This document shows positions 34,947 to 44,377 of a stretch of DNA of 64,000 bases, one piece after another (the stretch's first letter is position 1; the number at the start of each line of letters is the position of its first letter). The notes under the pieces were generated by a model. That model was not told the origin of the DNA and made no database searches. It saw only the letters and a list, made by a program, of their open reading frames with translations. This DNA comes from Perkinsela sp. pyNocScin1 (lineage: Eukaryota > Euglenozoa > Kinetoplastea > Prokinetoplastida > Perkinselidae), in the NCBI GenBank assembly GCA_964019655.1, contig CAXHTR010000008.1, positions 248,001-312,000 on the forward strand, in the 5' to 3' direction. Position numbers and translations under genes: made by a program.

Positions 34947-35927
34947 TTATCCATACTCCTGGTGAACTTTTCGTCTTAAGTTGGTCGAGATGTTTAAAAA
35001 CACAATGCCAAAGACAAGGAAAAGAACTAGCGCACATCGCGCGAGTCTGATTTGACAATTTCGACATGAACACTGAAAACCCCAGCGTTTCAGCATTTTA
35101 TCTCCCTTTTGTTGCAAGGATAAACCCGAATCAGGCAAATAGTTAATGAACAGCTCTTCTCCAGATAGAACTTTTCGACTTGTTCGTGCTATCAAAACGC
35201 ATGTCGATGATGGCAAAGAAGGTGAGTATGATGAATGATTTGATGGTGTAATTATTTCTAGATCCACATTTGGATCGCAGTCATGATTGTACCATGAAGC
35301 CGAAGGGAACATAGCACAGTAAGATTTGCCGGATCGCGTTACAGAAAATCTGTTTGAAATATAAATTGCTGCCAGCTCATTCGGTTTCATTCGCATAGAA
35401 AACTTTCGTAGGTAGTTTTGCAAATGCTGACCCTTTTCCTCCATGAGTTTGGTTTCCATTTGATGGCTGAGTGGCTTCCAATCTTTAGATTGCAGAGCTA
35501 AAATATTTTCCGAGTAGAAGCTCCGAAAATCGCGCCAGAAATTGCTTTCAATCTCTGCGCCCGTCGCATTACTTTGCAATGCACTATTTAGCGCATCGAT
35601 AGTATGATAAACGCATTTAAGAACTTTTTCGGCCTCGGGATGCGACCCCCCAGAGCTCACAAGAGCAGGAAGGCGCATAATTTCGGTACCGGCTGGTAAA
35701 TCCTGCACAGAGAACAACCCTTTCCCGTGTAAAGGGCTGGATTTTTTGATGATACATTTGTGGACAAATGGGTTGAATTCACTCAGGATAATATTTGACC
35801 GCAAGGTGCTAATTTCAGGAGATTGGGGACTTTTTCCTATATTTTTGGTTACTACAAGCCTATCGTCCACTATCCAAAAGAATGGAGTTGTCAAACTGGG
35901 GCCTGCATGCCGTGCTAATTTAGACAT
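34947..35927 (-). CDS. SET-domain protein with C-terminal membrane segment
   Basis: About 326 residues from the Met at 35927 (M-S-K-L-A-R-H-A-G). The longest frame begins 22 residues earlier. A pyrimidine-rich stretch followed by CAG just before 35947 looks like a trans-splice acceptor upstream of this start and supports it. The SET methyltransferase domain is split as in SMYD-type proteins: G-K-G-L-F-S-V-Q-D-L-P-A-G near residue 70, a long helical insert, A-S-W-Y-N-H-D-C-D-P-N-V (the N-H-S-C-x-P-N block), G-E-E-L-F-I-N-Y, and the post-SET zinc site W-G-F-Q-C-S-C-R-N-C. After it comes a hydrophobic span C-A-L-V-L-F-L-V-F-G-I-V-F-L. SET proteins methylate lysines. A membrane-tethered form implies a substrate outside chromatin or at the nuclear envelope. 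Confidence 0.8.
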   Translation of the reverse strand: MSKLARHAGPSLTTPFFWIVDDRLVVTKNIGKSPQSPEISTLRSNIILSEFNPFVHKCIIKKSSPLHGKGLFSVQDLPAGTEIMRLPALVSSGGSHPEAEKVLKCVYHTIDALNSALQSNATGAEIESNFWRDFRSFYSENILALQSKDWKPLSHQMETKLMEEKGQHLQNYLRKFSMRMKPNELAAIYISNRFSVTRSGKSYCAMFPSASWYNHDCDPNVDLEIITPSNHSSYSPSLPSSTCVLIARTSRKVLSGEELFINYLPDSGLSLQQKGDKMLKRWGFQCSCRNCQIRLARCALVLFLVFGIVFLNISTNLRRKVHQEYG

Positions 35928-36345
35928 TATATTTTCCAAATGAAAGCTGCAATGACAATTTAAGAAGCTTTTTTGGTTAGAAAGGTTGAGCAAGAAATTA
36001 GAAAAGGAAATTTATTCATTGTACCTTCAAGTTGTTACCGTATATGTGCACGTGCAGTGTGAGTGTCACTTTTTTCGAGACTGAAATAGTGCTTACCGCT
36101 AAATGCTTCTCTGCAGGGTTTGTCATTGATTAACTCTCTCATTTAGTAAATTTCACCTTGGGTGAACAAAAGTAAGCAATCCGGATGTAAGCGTCGGCCA
36201 ATTTTAAAATAAGATTATGAGGAATTGTTAGATCTTTCGTGAAATTCAAAGTGATTCCACTTCATCGTTTGAGGTGATTCAATATTTTTCCGACTTAATT
36301 AAATAATTCACATAGAATCGGAATAGTTCATTTTTCTCTAATAAA
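35928..36345. promoter_or_regulatory. Divergent strand-switch region, putative transcription start
   Basis: This A+T-rich spacer of about 420 bp lies between the minus-strand cluster and the plus-strand cluster. It contains no ORF of substance, no tRNA and no sequence repeat beyond a short TTCACC-GGGTGAA inverted motif near 36155-36165. In kinetoplastids divergent strand switches are where RNA polymerase II initiates in both directions, usually without a TATA-type promoter. The role here is inferred from gene orientation only. Confidence 0.5.
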
Positions 36346-37608
36346 ATGGCAGGCACTGCGAATGAGGTGACCATGATTATAACAATGTTATGCACTGTTG
36401 TAGGGGGCGCTATTTTGGCGCTACCTGCATGCTTACAGTACGCATCCCTCTTGTGGGGAATCCTCATGCTTCTTATTGTTGCAGCTTTAAGCTTGACTAG
36501 CGCAAAGAAGCTGTGCATTCTCGCCGATTATCTGAATGAGAACTCGTATGTGGGTATATTTAATCGCGTAACAGAGAACAAATACGCCTCGCACAGGAAA
36601 CATACAGTCTCAGCAGAAGGTGCTTTCAAAGAAAAGTTTCGGAAGTTTTTGATTCAAGCTGTCATATTTTGGTATACATTTGGTATAGCAGTTTCTTTCA
36701 TTGTCATTATAGGCGACTCCATCGAGCCACTTGCCTCCGCCTGGCTAGGACTCACAGGTGTTTATTGCAGTGCAAAATTTTGGATTCTCCTAGTCTCTCC
36801 GGTTCTCTTTCTCACTTCAAGTGTCGAAAGTATCACAGAGCTGCATTTATTCTCGCTGATATCCTTCCTCACGATGATATATGTTTCTGCTGTGGTTGGC
36901 ATTAGATATATTCAAATTGCTCGGTACTCTTGCTCCGCCTATCCAGCGGAAGGGCTTCATTTGTACTCCGTGAAAAAAGATATTTTTCAAGCGTTCCCAA
37001 TTTTGACTGTTGCGTATACGATGCATTACAACATTCCGCAACTATATCATGAGCTGAAAGCTCCTTCCATTGCGACAATGAACCGTGCTCTGTACAAAGC
37101 TTTGCTTATCATAGTGCTATTGTACCTTCAAACAGCGATTATGGGATATCTTCACTTTGGATCAAGAGCAGTTGAGAGCGGTGGAGATATTCTGGCTCTA
37201 TATAGCAAAAATGATAACATGATAAACATCGGAAGATTTTTAATGGTCTTTCATTTTGCTCTGGGGTTCCCCATGGTGTCAATAGCATGTCGGCAAATTT
37301 TAACTCTTGTACTAACCGGCAAAGAAATTGGTGCAGACAAGAGGCTTCGCATTTCAACAACATTAATCGTTGTGGCTACTTCATGTTTATTGGCTGCTTA
37401 TACGACTGGCATTACCGAAGTTTTCGTTTTTAATGGAGTACTCTTTGGAATCCACATTGTTATGACCATTCCTGCAGTGCTCTATTATCTTCAGTTTCGC
37501 AAGACCATGTCACTTCTTGATACGGTGTTTACATTTCTCCTATTTCTAGCAGGAATTATCTTCTCTGTGGTGGGCTTTACGGTAGTTTTGATGAATAAGC
37601 TTCGCTAA
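36346..37608 (+). CDS. Amino-acid transporter, AAAP/SLC38-type, copy 1
   Basis: A 420-residue integral membrane protein with about 11 spans and the family opening V-V-G-G-A-I-L-A-L-P-A near residue 20. Shared blocks with the two following genes are F-I-V-I-I-G-D-S-I-E-P-L-A, M-H-Y-N-I-P-Q-L-Y-H-E-L-K, L-H-F-G-S and F-H-F-A-L-G-F-P. AAAP proteins move amino acids with protons, or act as sodium-coupled carriers. They are found at the plasma membrane and at lysosome-like compartments. This is the first gene downstream of the divergent strand switch and lacks the longer N-terminal cytosolic arm of copy 2. Its closest relatives are the adjacent copies, so a tandem duplication is clear. Confidence 0.9.
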   Translation: MAGTANEVTMIITMLCTVVGGAILALPACLQYASLLWGILMLLIVAALSLTSAKKLCILADYLNENSYVGIFNRVTENKYASHRKHTVSAEGAFKEKFRKFLIQAVIFWYTFGIAVSFIVIIGDSIEPLASAWLGLTGVYCSAKFWILLVSPVLFLTSSVESITELHLFSLISFLTMIYVSAVVGIRYIQIARYSCSAYPAEGLHLYSVKKDIFQAFPILTVAYTMHYNIPQLYHELKAPSIATMNRALYKALLIIVLLYLQTAIMGYLHFGSRAVESGGDILALYSKNDNMINIGRFLMVFHFALGFPMVSIACRQILTLVLTGKEIGADKRLRISTTLIVVATSCLLAAYTTGITEVFVFNGVLFGIHIVMTIPAVLYYLQFRKTMSLLDTVFTFLLFLAGIIFSVVGFTVVLMNKLR

Positions 37609-37684
37609 TTTCGGGTAACAGCTCATACCTTTGCTAAGAATAATGACTTAGTACATTTTTACCCTTATAATCGCGCTATTTTCC

Positions 37685-39142
37685 ATGACTACTCTTCCCT
37701 CTGAAAGCGAAAATTCTGTCGATACAGGGAACCTCACGACAGAATCCCCTATCACTGAAATCGCAGAAGCTGAGACTGGAAATAATGAAAACGATGTACC
37801 AGCGCCATGCTCTATGAAGTTAGGGACTGACGTTTCGCAAGACGATGAGAACCTTCATGGTACAACATTTTCCACTGCCATTACTGTTTTATGCAATGTC
37901 ATTGGTGGTGGTGTTCTCGCATTATCTTGTGCATACCACTACACATCTCTTGTGTATGGTGTCATGTTTATGCTCTACATTGCCTCTTTGAGTCTGATTT
38001 CCATGGTTCTTCTCGTTATTATGGCTGAACACACAAAAGAATACTCATATAAAGGACTAGCAAGATGTGCTTTTGAGGGTATATACAAGAAAAGACCCGA
38101 GTTAAACCGCCTTATCGCTGATGAGTCACAGTGTGATGGAGTCAAGCAGAAAGGAAAGGGCTATATGCGGACTTTAGTCGAAGGAACTATTCTATTGTAC
38201 ACCTTCGGATGTGCAATTATGTACATTGTCGTGATAGGAGACTCTATGGCTCCTCTTGCAGAATCGTGGATGCATTTAAATGGCTTTTTAGCAAGTGAGA
38301 AATTCTGGATTATGGTTACTGCCCCAGTTTTATTCGTTCTCTCATCCGCAAGGCAAATAACCGAGCTCAAACTGAGCTCGATCATTGCATTCGCAACTAT
38401 TTTGTACGTTGGTGTCGTAGTAGCCATACGCTACGGATCAGAAGCGATTGCTCAAGCGTCTATCATAACTGCCCTAGATCGCAATGTGCGGGTGGCAAAG
38501 TTCACATCAGATTTGCCGAAAGCTATTCCTTTACTCACAGTTTGCTTTGGTATGCATTATAACATTCCACCTCTCTATCACGAATTACGAAATCGTTCGG
38601 TTATAAAAATGAAGCGTGCACTCGTACCAGCATTCGCTGTTATCGTATCTTTGTACCTCGAAATGGGAATTCTCGGCTATCTTCACTTTGGTCCCAGTGT
38701 AACAAACCATGGAGGAGATATTCTCGCTCAGTTCTCGCACAAGGATTTGCTGGTAAACATTGGCCGCTTTTTCATGCTTTTGCACTTTGCGTGTGTGTAT
38801 CCATTGCTAGCAATAGGCTGCCGACGCTCACTTAATCTTTTCCTCTTCAAAGGAGAAAGCTCGATTTCTACAGGCATACGAATTGCGGAGTCATTCGCGA
38901 TCGTATTTCTCTCTTCCATTTTCGCAGCATTTTCATCAGGGATCTCTCAAGTTTTAGCGTTCAACGGGTCTTTATTTGGATTGCATATCATTATGACTTT
39001 TCCAGCGCTCATGTACGCAAAAATTTTCCAGGATAGTCTGCGAACACGAGAGAAAATTATAGCGATTATCTTGATTGCAACTGGTATAATTTTCTCGATA
39101 GCGGGATTCGTTTCACATCTGTGCGCCATGCTCAGCAAATGA
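37685..39142 (+). CDS. Amino-acid transporter, AAAP/SLC38-type, copy 2
   Basis: A 485-residue member of the same family. It starts with an acidic, Thr- and Ser-rich cytosolic arm of about 60 residues (M-T-T-L-P-S-E-S-E-N) before the first span with V-I-G-G-G-V-L-A-L. The central blocks I-V-V-I-G-D-S-M-A-P-L-A, M-H-Y-N-I-P-P-L-Y-H-E-L and L-H-F-G-P-S-V-T-N-H-G-G-D-I-L-A-Q closely match the neighbours. The three genes are separated by only 76 and 121 bp. The N-terminal arm is the main difference between copies and may set sorting or turnover. Confidence 0.9.
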   Translation: MTTLPSESENSVDTGNLTTESPITEIAEAETGNNENDVPAPCSMKLGTDVSQDDENLHGTTFSTAITVLCNVIGGGVLALSCAYHYTSLVYGVMFMLYIASLSLISMVLLVIMAEHTKEYSYKGLARCAFEGIYKKRPELNRLIADESQCDGVKQKGKGYMRTLVEGTILLYTFGCAIMYIVVIGDSMAPLAESWMHLNGFLASEKFWIMVTAPVLFVLSSARQITELKLSSIIAFATILYVGVVVAIRYGSEAIAQASIITALDRNVRVAKFTSDLPKAIPLLTVCFGMHYNIPPLYHELRNRSVIKMKRALVPAFAVIVSLYLEMGILGYLHFGPSVTNHGGDILAQFSHKDLLVNIGRFFMLLHFACVYPLLAIGCRRSLNLFLFKGESSISTGIRIAESFAIVFLSSIFAAFSSGISQVLAFNGSLFGLHIIMTFPALMYAKIFQDSLRTREKIIAIILIATGIIFSIAGFVSHLCAMLSK

Positions 39143-39263
39143 GAGTGATATAAGTAGATTCAAAGGCGTTTGCATATCAAGAATTTAAATCTTTGAAGCC
39201 CTATCCTTTGATTCTGCGAGGAGAATTTTTTTCTTACGTATCTCAATCCTTAGCTATCAAATC

Positions 39264-40586
39264 ATGAAGAGCCTTCTTCTTTCCCCTAGGCTAGAGATAA
39301 TGAAAGGAACAATTCCAAGTACGTTCATCTCAATATTATCGAACGTGATCGGAGGTGGCGTACTGGCCATATCTTTGGCAATGCACTACACATCGCTCAT
39401 TCCCGGTTTGATGATGTTTACAATCATAACCATCATCAGTCTGATATCAATGTCAATGCTCATTCGAATGTCTGAGTTCACTCAGTGCTTTTCATACATG
39501 GAGCTATGTCACTATGCATTTGAAAAGGCTGGCTTTAATTCACCGATATGTGACAAAGCGCTCACCAATGGGAAATCCAAGCCCCGTCGCGGTCCGATCA
39601 CACGACTTGAGCGCGCGATTGTCGTTTGCGTCGAGCTTTCGATATTTGTCTACACATTCAGCTGCTGTGTGATGTACATCATTATCATCGCAGACTCCAT
39701 GGAACCCCTTTCAAGGCACTGCTTAAGTATAAGCGGTTTCTGTGGAACTGGGGCCTTTTGGACTTTGATGAGCTTACCGGTACTCGTGGGATTATCTGCT
39801 CTACGGCAAATTACAGACCTAAAAATTGTGTCTGTTCTTTCATTCCTCACTATTTTGTACACTGCCGTGATTGCATGCATCAAATATTATCAAATTTCAT
39901 CCGCAAGACACACATTGCTCTCCGATTCCGTCAATGTTATGTCGATTAAACCAGATTTTTTCAAATCAATACCGATTTTCACTGTTTGTTACGGAATGCA
40001 CTATAACATTCCCCCCTTGTACAAAGAGCTCAGGCGAAGATCTATAAGCAAGATGAACCGAGCACTTTATCCATCTTATGTCATCATCATTGCCATGTAC
40101 CTTCAAGTTGGTTTGGTTGGTTATTTTCATTTCGGGTCACTAGTCACTCAGCATGGCGGTGATTTACTAGCGCAATACTCGGAAAGTGACCTGTGGATCA
40201 ATGTTGGAAGGCTTTTGATGATTGTTCACTTCCTCTTTGTTTTTCCTCTGCTAGCCATTGGCTGCCGCCGTTCAATAAATCTGTTCTTATTTAAGGGTGA
40301 AGACCGGCTTTCATTGACAACTCGACTTCTTGAATCAACAGCGATAGTAGTGACGGCATCTGGACTAGCGTTCGTAGCCCGGGGAATTTCAAACGTTTTA
40401 GCCTTAAGCGGCTCACTGTGCGGTGTGCATATCATTATCACGTTCCCTGCTCTCATGTACAAAAAGATCTTTTATAGAACAATATCACGAAAAATGACAA
40501 TTATTGTCTGGATTTTCACAGTAGCCGGCGTGTTTTTCTCCTTGGCAGGCTTGTGCGCACAAATTTATGGCATCATATGCGCGTGA
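39264..40586 (+). CDS. Amino-acid transporter, AAAP/SLC38-type, copy 3
   Basis: A 440-residue member of the same family with V-I-G-G-G-V-L-A-I in the first span, I-I-I-I-A-D-S-M-E-P-L-S, M-H-Y-N-I-P-P-L-Y-K-E-L and L-V-T-Q-H-G-G-D-L-L-A-Q. It lacks the acidic arm of copy 2. The pyrimidine-rich stretch ending TCCTTAG shortly before the ATG (about 39225-39255) looks like a trans-splice acceptor. Copies 2 and 3 look closer to each other than to copy 1 in the first span and in the Q-F/Q-Y-S stretch. Confidence 0.9.
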   Translation: MKSLLLSPRLEIMKGTIPSTFISILSNVIGGGVLAISLAMHYTSLIPGLMMFTIITIISLISMSMLIRMSEFTQCFSYMELCHYAFEKAGFNSPICDKALTNGKSKPRRGPITRLERAIVVCVELSIFVYTFSCCVMYIIIIADSMEPLSRHCLSISGFCGTGAFWTLMSLPVLVGLSALRQITDLKIVSVLSFLTILYTAVIACIKYYQISSARHTLLSDSVNVMSIKPDFFKSIPIFTVCYGMHYNIPPLYKELRRRSISKMNRALYPSYVIIIAMYLQVGLVGYFHFGSLVTQHGGDLLAQYSESDLWINVGRLLMIVHFLFVFPLLAIGCRRSINLFLFKGEDRLSLTTRLLESTAIVVTASGLAFVARGISNVLALSGSLCGVHIIITFPALMYKKIFYRTISRKMTIIVWIFTVAGVFFSLAGLCAQIYGIICA

Positions 40587-40654
40587 CTGCCGTTCTACCG
40601 TATAATAAAATGTTGAATATATCACGATTCGTATAGCGTTTCACAGAAACCACC

Positions 40655-43414
40655 ATGATCCATGTTAACGAATGTATTGATATAGCTGTTCCTCTCTTTT
40701 ATCCCCACTTCTTTAACACATTTCCTTGTTTTTTCGATGGACTCAATGTTAACGATCGGGAGCGTTGGTTTGCGATTTTGAACTCCCTTCCATATTATAG
40801 AGAGATCTGTAAAAATCTCATTCATGCAGATACGCTTGCCATTTATGGAAAAGGTGTTGGCTATGAGCATATTGCACTTCATATTGGCAATGCCTTTGCG
40901 GACTCATCGCATTTCTATGTTCTCCTAGGCTTCGAAACAGAGAAAAATATGGCTGATTTCTATGCATGCATTCGCCATGCCAACAGGAATGCAATAACTC
41001 ACATGATTCAATCGACAACAACTGTGCGAGAGCGTTCTGCAATGTACAAGAAAAAAGGCCTTTTCCTTTGCTACTCGGCAAGACCGCTTCTCATGGACAT
41101 ACTTCATGAAAGATTGGCCCCGGCAAGTATCGATGGCATGTGCTTATTGAAAGCACATACAATTTTGTTGGATGAAAATGGTATTGAATGTTACCTGCTG
41201 CACCAGGTCCGATCGAGCTCAAATGCCAAGGTTTGCGCTATGTCAGATAACCCTGCTGCGTTCCTCGGGCCAGGAAAACTTACGCATGCAGTAAAGTCCA
41301 TATTTTATTCAAGGGATGTACATTTTTTTCCACGATTTCATTTGTCACTGAAAAAGGCCTTGGACTCGAGGCAGCCGGATGTGCACGAAGTTCGTATTCC
41401 GCTTGGCAATTGCATTCGGAAAATCCAGACCATTTTGTTCAGTATCCTTTCCGAACTCTTACGTGAACTCAGCCTCAACATGGAGAAAATAGGATTCTGT
41501 GAGTACACCACACCAAAAATTGCCGACATTCTCGACGGAAAGCTCTTCAAGCACCTCAAAAAGCTTTTTACAGGCGACAAAAAGATAAGCATTGCAGGCT
41601 CCTCAGGTTCGAAGTTGAAATCTGTCCAAAAGATATTTGCCGCTATCGAGGAGATGGTTGATGCAGTCAAGAGACTTTATCTGCTTGATCCTTTATCATT
41701 TGCAATTTTTGCCGAAAGACTTGCTCTCATGAGTAAGAATGATGGGGTCAATGTTAGCCTATGGCTACACGCAAAAGATGCCCACCTGCTCATTCCAGCA
41801 TCACACGAATATCGGGATGACTATGTACTACGGCAGACAGACACACTGTGCGGCAGTAGAAAAATTGCTACGAAGGAAGGGTACATACGAAAGCTTCTTA
41901 CCCGAGCAGCCGATCAAAATAAGCGTGCGCTACTTGTGCTTCGAAGCTGGGTCTTCTCTGACACGGGGGACGTCAGTTTTTGCAACATGAATAACGTAGA
42001 CTCTGTTTGGCATGCTGCAGTATATCAAACTTTTCAAATTTTTCACGATTGTCCTGCGCTTTGTGGAATAGTGGGCGAAGTTCCGCTTACTATGGGCTGG
42101 AACCTTCCTGCCTTAAAAACAGCTTGCAGGAAACATTCAGCAGAACATGACGCCCAAACGAATCCGACGGTTGATGAAATGGTACAGAATCTCTACCGAA
42201 AAAGTCGAAATCTAGATGAAGCTCCCGATATAATGATAATTTGTGGTGTAGATTTGCTATCTATTCGACGAGCAGAGCTTATGCAAGGTCTCATGACCAC
42301 ATACAGCTCAAAGAGAATGCAAATATATTTAATCACATACGATGGCAGTGTCGAGCAGTGTGTCTATCTAAATGAAGCAAAGATAGAAAAGAATGCCTTC
42401 ACAGAGCTTGTTTCTGCGAAAGCTGATCTTGTTTTTCCGGAGAATAGCGAATTATCAGCTTTACTCGATGAAGTATCCGCAACTTTGTCCACGCATGAAG
42501 CCTCGGGACCTGCCCTTCGCCAAGCTCAGCCTGGTTCATTTTTCAGCCACTGTGAACGGAGAATAACAATAATTATTGATGAGCGAGAGTTTCGAAGCTC
42601 ACTACCTTTCTTCCTCGCTAAAATAGGTGGAGTTCAGGTTGTTCCCCGCACACTCTTTTGTGGGGACTATGTACTAGCCGACGATGTTGTTGTCGAGCGG
42701 AAGTCAGCGCCAGATCTTGAATCCTCGCTTACAGATGGGCGTCTGTTTTCGCAGCTTTATACGATGATACGCTCGTATTCCGTGGGCATGATCCTGATTG
42801 AGTGCGGCTCATCAACGGCTTTCGAAGACGAGCTGCAGCTAGAAAGAGCGGCTTCAGCTAAAAGACCTGTGTCGAAGGTCTCTGCATCGAAAATTCTTAT
42901 GGATAGCAGGATCATTGAGAAGCTATGCATGATTACTCGCTTTTTTCCGCAAATCCGTTTCCTGTGGTCAACTAGTGATGAAGAAACTGTCCGCTTGTTT
43001 CTCGAAATAAAGAAAACTCGAGCGGAACCCGCCATTCCTGCTGATATGGGAACTGTCATGAATAAAGACCCAAAGAAGGAGAATCAATCTGCAGTGGGTG
43101 CGAAAAAAGGGCTCAATGCATTTGTCCCGATTCATGAAGGAGAGGCATTGGCGAGCATTTTGGATCAAGAAGTGGACTTTGAAATGAACGAGGATACATT
43201 GGAAGATAATCGCAGCGAATCATTTGCCCCGTTCACCAACCAAATTCTTCTGAATATTCCTGGAATAAATCATTTAAATCTAAGCAAGCTGACAAAAGGC
43301 TTCGCAAGCCTTGCGGATATTGCGAGGGCAAGCAAGGAAGCGTTACTTGATGTCCTTGAAAGCGAACCGAATGCGAATCTCGTGTATGAAGCCCTGCACG
43401 CTGAGCATTCTTGA
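40655..43414 (+). CDS. XPF: XPF/ERCC4 (Rad1) structure-specific endonuclease
   Basis: A 919-residue protein. The first 600 residues match the inactive helicase-like N-terminal part of XPF. The nuclease domain has D-E-R-E-F-R-S-S-L-P, then G-D-Y-V-L-A-D-D-V-V-V-E-R-K-S-A-P-D-L, with the catalytic E-R-K at 681-683, and L-F-S-Q-L-Y-T-M. The C-terminus (about 855-915) is a helix-hairpin-helix tandem (N-Q-I-L-L-N-I-P-G-I-N-H-L-N). XPF with ERCC1 cuts the 5' side of lesions in nucleotide excision repair and also acts in crosslink repair. The gene follows the transporter tandem by 68 bp. Confidence 0.93.
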   Translation: MIHVNECIDIAVPLFYPHFFNTFPCFFDGLNVNDRERWFAILNSLPYYREICKNLIHADTLAIYGKGVGYEHIALHIGNAFADSSHFYVLLGFETEKNMADFYACIRHANRNAITHMIQSTTTVRERSAMYKKKGLFLCYSARPLLMDILHERLAPASIDGMCLLKAHTILLDENGIECYLLHQVRSSSNAKVCAMSDNPAAFLGPGKLTHAVKSIFYSRDVHFFPRFHLSLKKALDSRQPDVHEVRIPLGNCIRKIQTILFSILSELLRELSLNMEKIGFCEYTTPKIADILDGKLFKHLKKLFTGDKKISIAGSSGSKLKSVQKIFAAIEEMVDAVKRLYLLDPLSFAIFAERLALMSKNDGVNVSLWLHAKDAHLLIPASHEYRDDYVLRQTDTLCGSRKIATKEGYIRKLLTRAADQNKRALLVLRSWVFSDTGDVSFCNMNNVDSVWHAAVYQTFQIFHDCPALCGIVGEVPLTMGWNLPALKTACRKHSAEHDAQTNPTVDEMVQNLYRKSRNLDEAPDIMIICGVDLLSIRRAELMQGLMTTYSSKRMQIYLITYDGSVEQCVYLNEAKIEKNAFTELVSAKADLVFPENSELSALLDEVSATLSTHEASGPALRQAQPGSFFSHCERRITIIIDEREFRSSLPFFLAKIGGVQVVPRTLFCGDYVLADDVVVERKSAPDLESSLTDGRLFSQLYTMIRSYSVGMILIECGSSTAFEDELQLERAASAKRPVSKVSASKILMDSRIIEKLCMITRFFPQIRFLWSTSDEETVRLFLEIKKTRAEPAIPADMGTVMNKDPKKENQSAVGAKKGLNAFVPIHEGEALASILDQEVDFEMNEDTLEDNRSESFAPFTNQILLNIPGINHLNLSKLTKGFASLADIARASKEALLDVLESEPNANLVYEALHAEHS

Positions 43415-43482
43415 GCCTTAGTAAATAATTACCCGTTTTACTGTATTCGGATGTATTTCGTTGACTTTTATTGAAATTTCTT

Positions 43483-43484
43483 AG
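43483..43484 (+). promoter_or_regulatory. Putative trans-splice acceptor AG before eS8
   Basis: Before the eS8 ATG the sequence reads TTGACTTTTATTGAAATTTCTTAG then AA and ATG. A pyrimidine-rich tract ending in AG two bases before the start is the form expected of a spliced-leader acceptor. Other genes in the window have similar tracts. The use of this AG is inferred, not shown. Confidence 0.4.
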
Positions 43485-43486
43485 AA

Positions 43487-44083
43487 ATGGGACTCACGCG
43501 ATCACGCCTTCACAAACGCCGGGTTACCGGAGGTAAAATGTCCGTTCACCGCAAGAAGAAGAAGTACGAAATGGCACGACTCCCAGCAAACACCCGACTC
43601 ATGCCGGACACCCGTGTGCGTAAAGTTCGTGTTCGTGGAGGAAACACCAAGTTCCGTGCGCTTCGCCTTCACGAGGGTAACTTTTCATGGGGATCTGAGA
43701 CAATCACCCGTCACGTCAAAATCCTTGATGTCATCTACAACGCCACATCGAATGAGCTCATCCGAACGAAGACGCTCGTCAAGGGCTGCATCGTTGTCGT
43801 CGACGCCTCGCCGTTCCGCGACTGGTACTACAAGCGCTACGGCACTATGCTTGGCAAGAAGAAGGGTGGCGAAGAAAAGACCGATGAGACCGATGTGAAA
43901 ATCAACAAGACTGAGCACTCGATCGACAAAGCCTTCGAGCAGCAGTTCAAGGTCGGCAGACTCATGGCCAAGATCACCTCTCGCCCGGGACAAGTCGGTA
44001 CCGCAGACGGTCAGCTTCTTGAAGGTGCTGAGCTCCAATTCTACATGCGCAAGACAGACAAGAAGAGCAAAAAGAAGCTTTGA
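43487..44083 (+). CDS. Ribosomal protein eS8 (RPS8)
   Basis: A 198-residue 40S protein with the family blocks M-G-L-T-R-S-R-L-H-K-R-R-V-T-G-G, K-Y-E-M-A-R-L-P-A-N-T, R-V-R-G-G-N-T-K-F-R-A-L-R-L and I-D-K-A-F-E-Q-Q-F-K. eS8 binds 18S rRNA in the body of the small subunit. The G+C-rich third positions suggest high expression. Length is close to that of fungal and animal eS8 (about 200-208). Confidence 0.97.
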   Translation: MGLTRSRLHKRRVTGGKMSVHRKKKKYEMARLPANTRLMPDTRVRKVRVRGGNTKFRALRLHEGNFSWGSETITRHVKILDVIYNATSNELIRTKTLVKGCIVVVDASPFRDWYYKRYGTMLGKKKGGEEKTDETDVKINKTEHSIDKAFEQQFKVGRLMAKITSRPGQVGTADGQLLEGAELQFYMRKTDKKSKKKL

Positions 44084-44224
44084 ACTAAACCTTCAATGGT
44101 TTTCGCATAATTAGGTATTAGATATTTACGCCTTGCTAACCCAAGGTGCTAGGGGGCACAAAGACGTACGCAATATTGTCTCTTTTCTATCTTACAATGC
44201 AGCATGCTTGGGTTCTTGAAAGCT

Positions 44225-44263
44225 TGACCTCTGTGACAGATGGCACCTCTGTCACAGAGGTCA
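44225..44263. other. Perfect 16-bp inverted repeat (hairpin)
   Basis: TGACCTCTGTGACAGA (44225-44240) is followed by a 7-nt loop TGGCACC and then its exact complement TCTGTCACAGAGGTCA (44248-44263). It lies in the 295-bp spacer between eS8 and the LYR-motif gene, about 110 bp before the next ATG. In RNA it would form a stable stem of 16 pairs. No tRNA elements or clear snoRNA boxes accompany it. It might affect processing between the two genes or be part of an unannotated small RNA. Confidence 0.6.
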
Positions 44264-44377
44264 TATAGACTTCGATCAGGGGCTCATAAACCCGATTCCG
44301 TGACCTAGATACACATCGAAAACCAACTTTGTCAACCCATCACTTTTACCGTTTCATCCCTTTCAAAATGTACCCTC

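Noticed and set aside
44084-44377. tRNA gene in the spacer around the perfect hairpin
   Set aside because: The hairpin and the nearby TTCGATC and GATTCCG strings do not form a cloverleaf with A- and B-box promoters in the right order.
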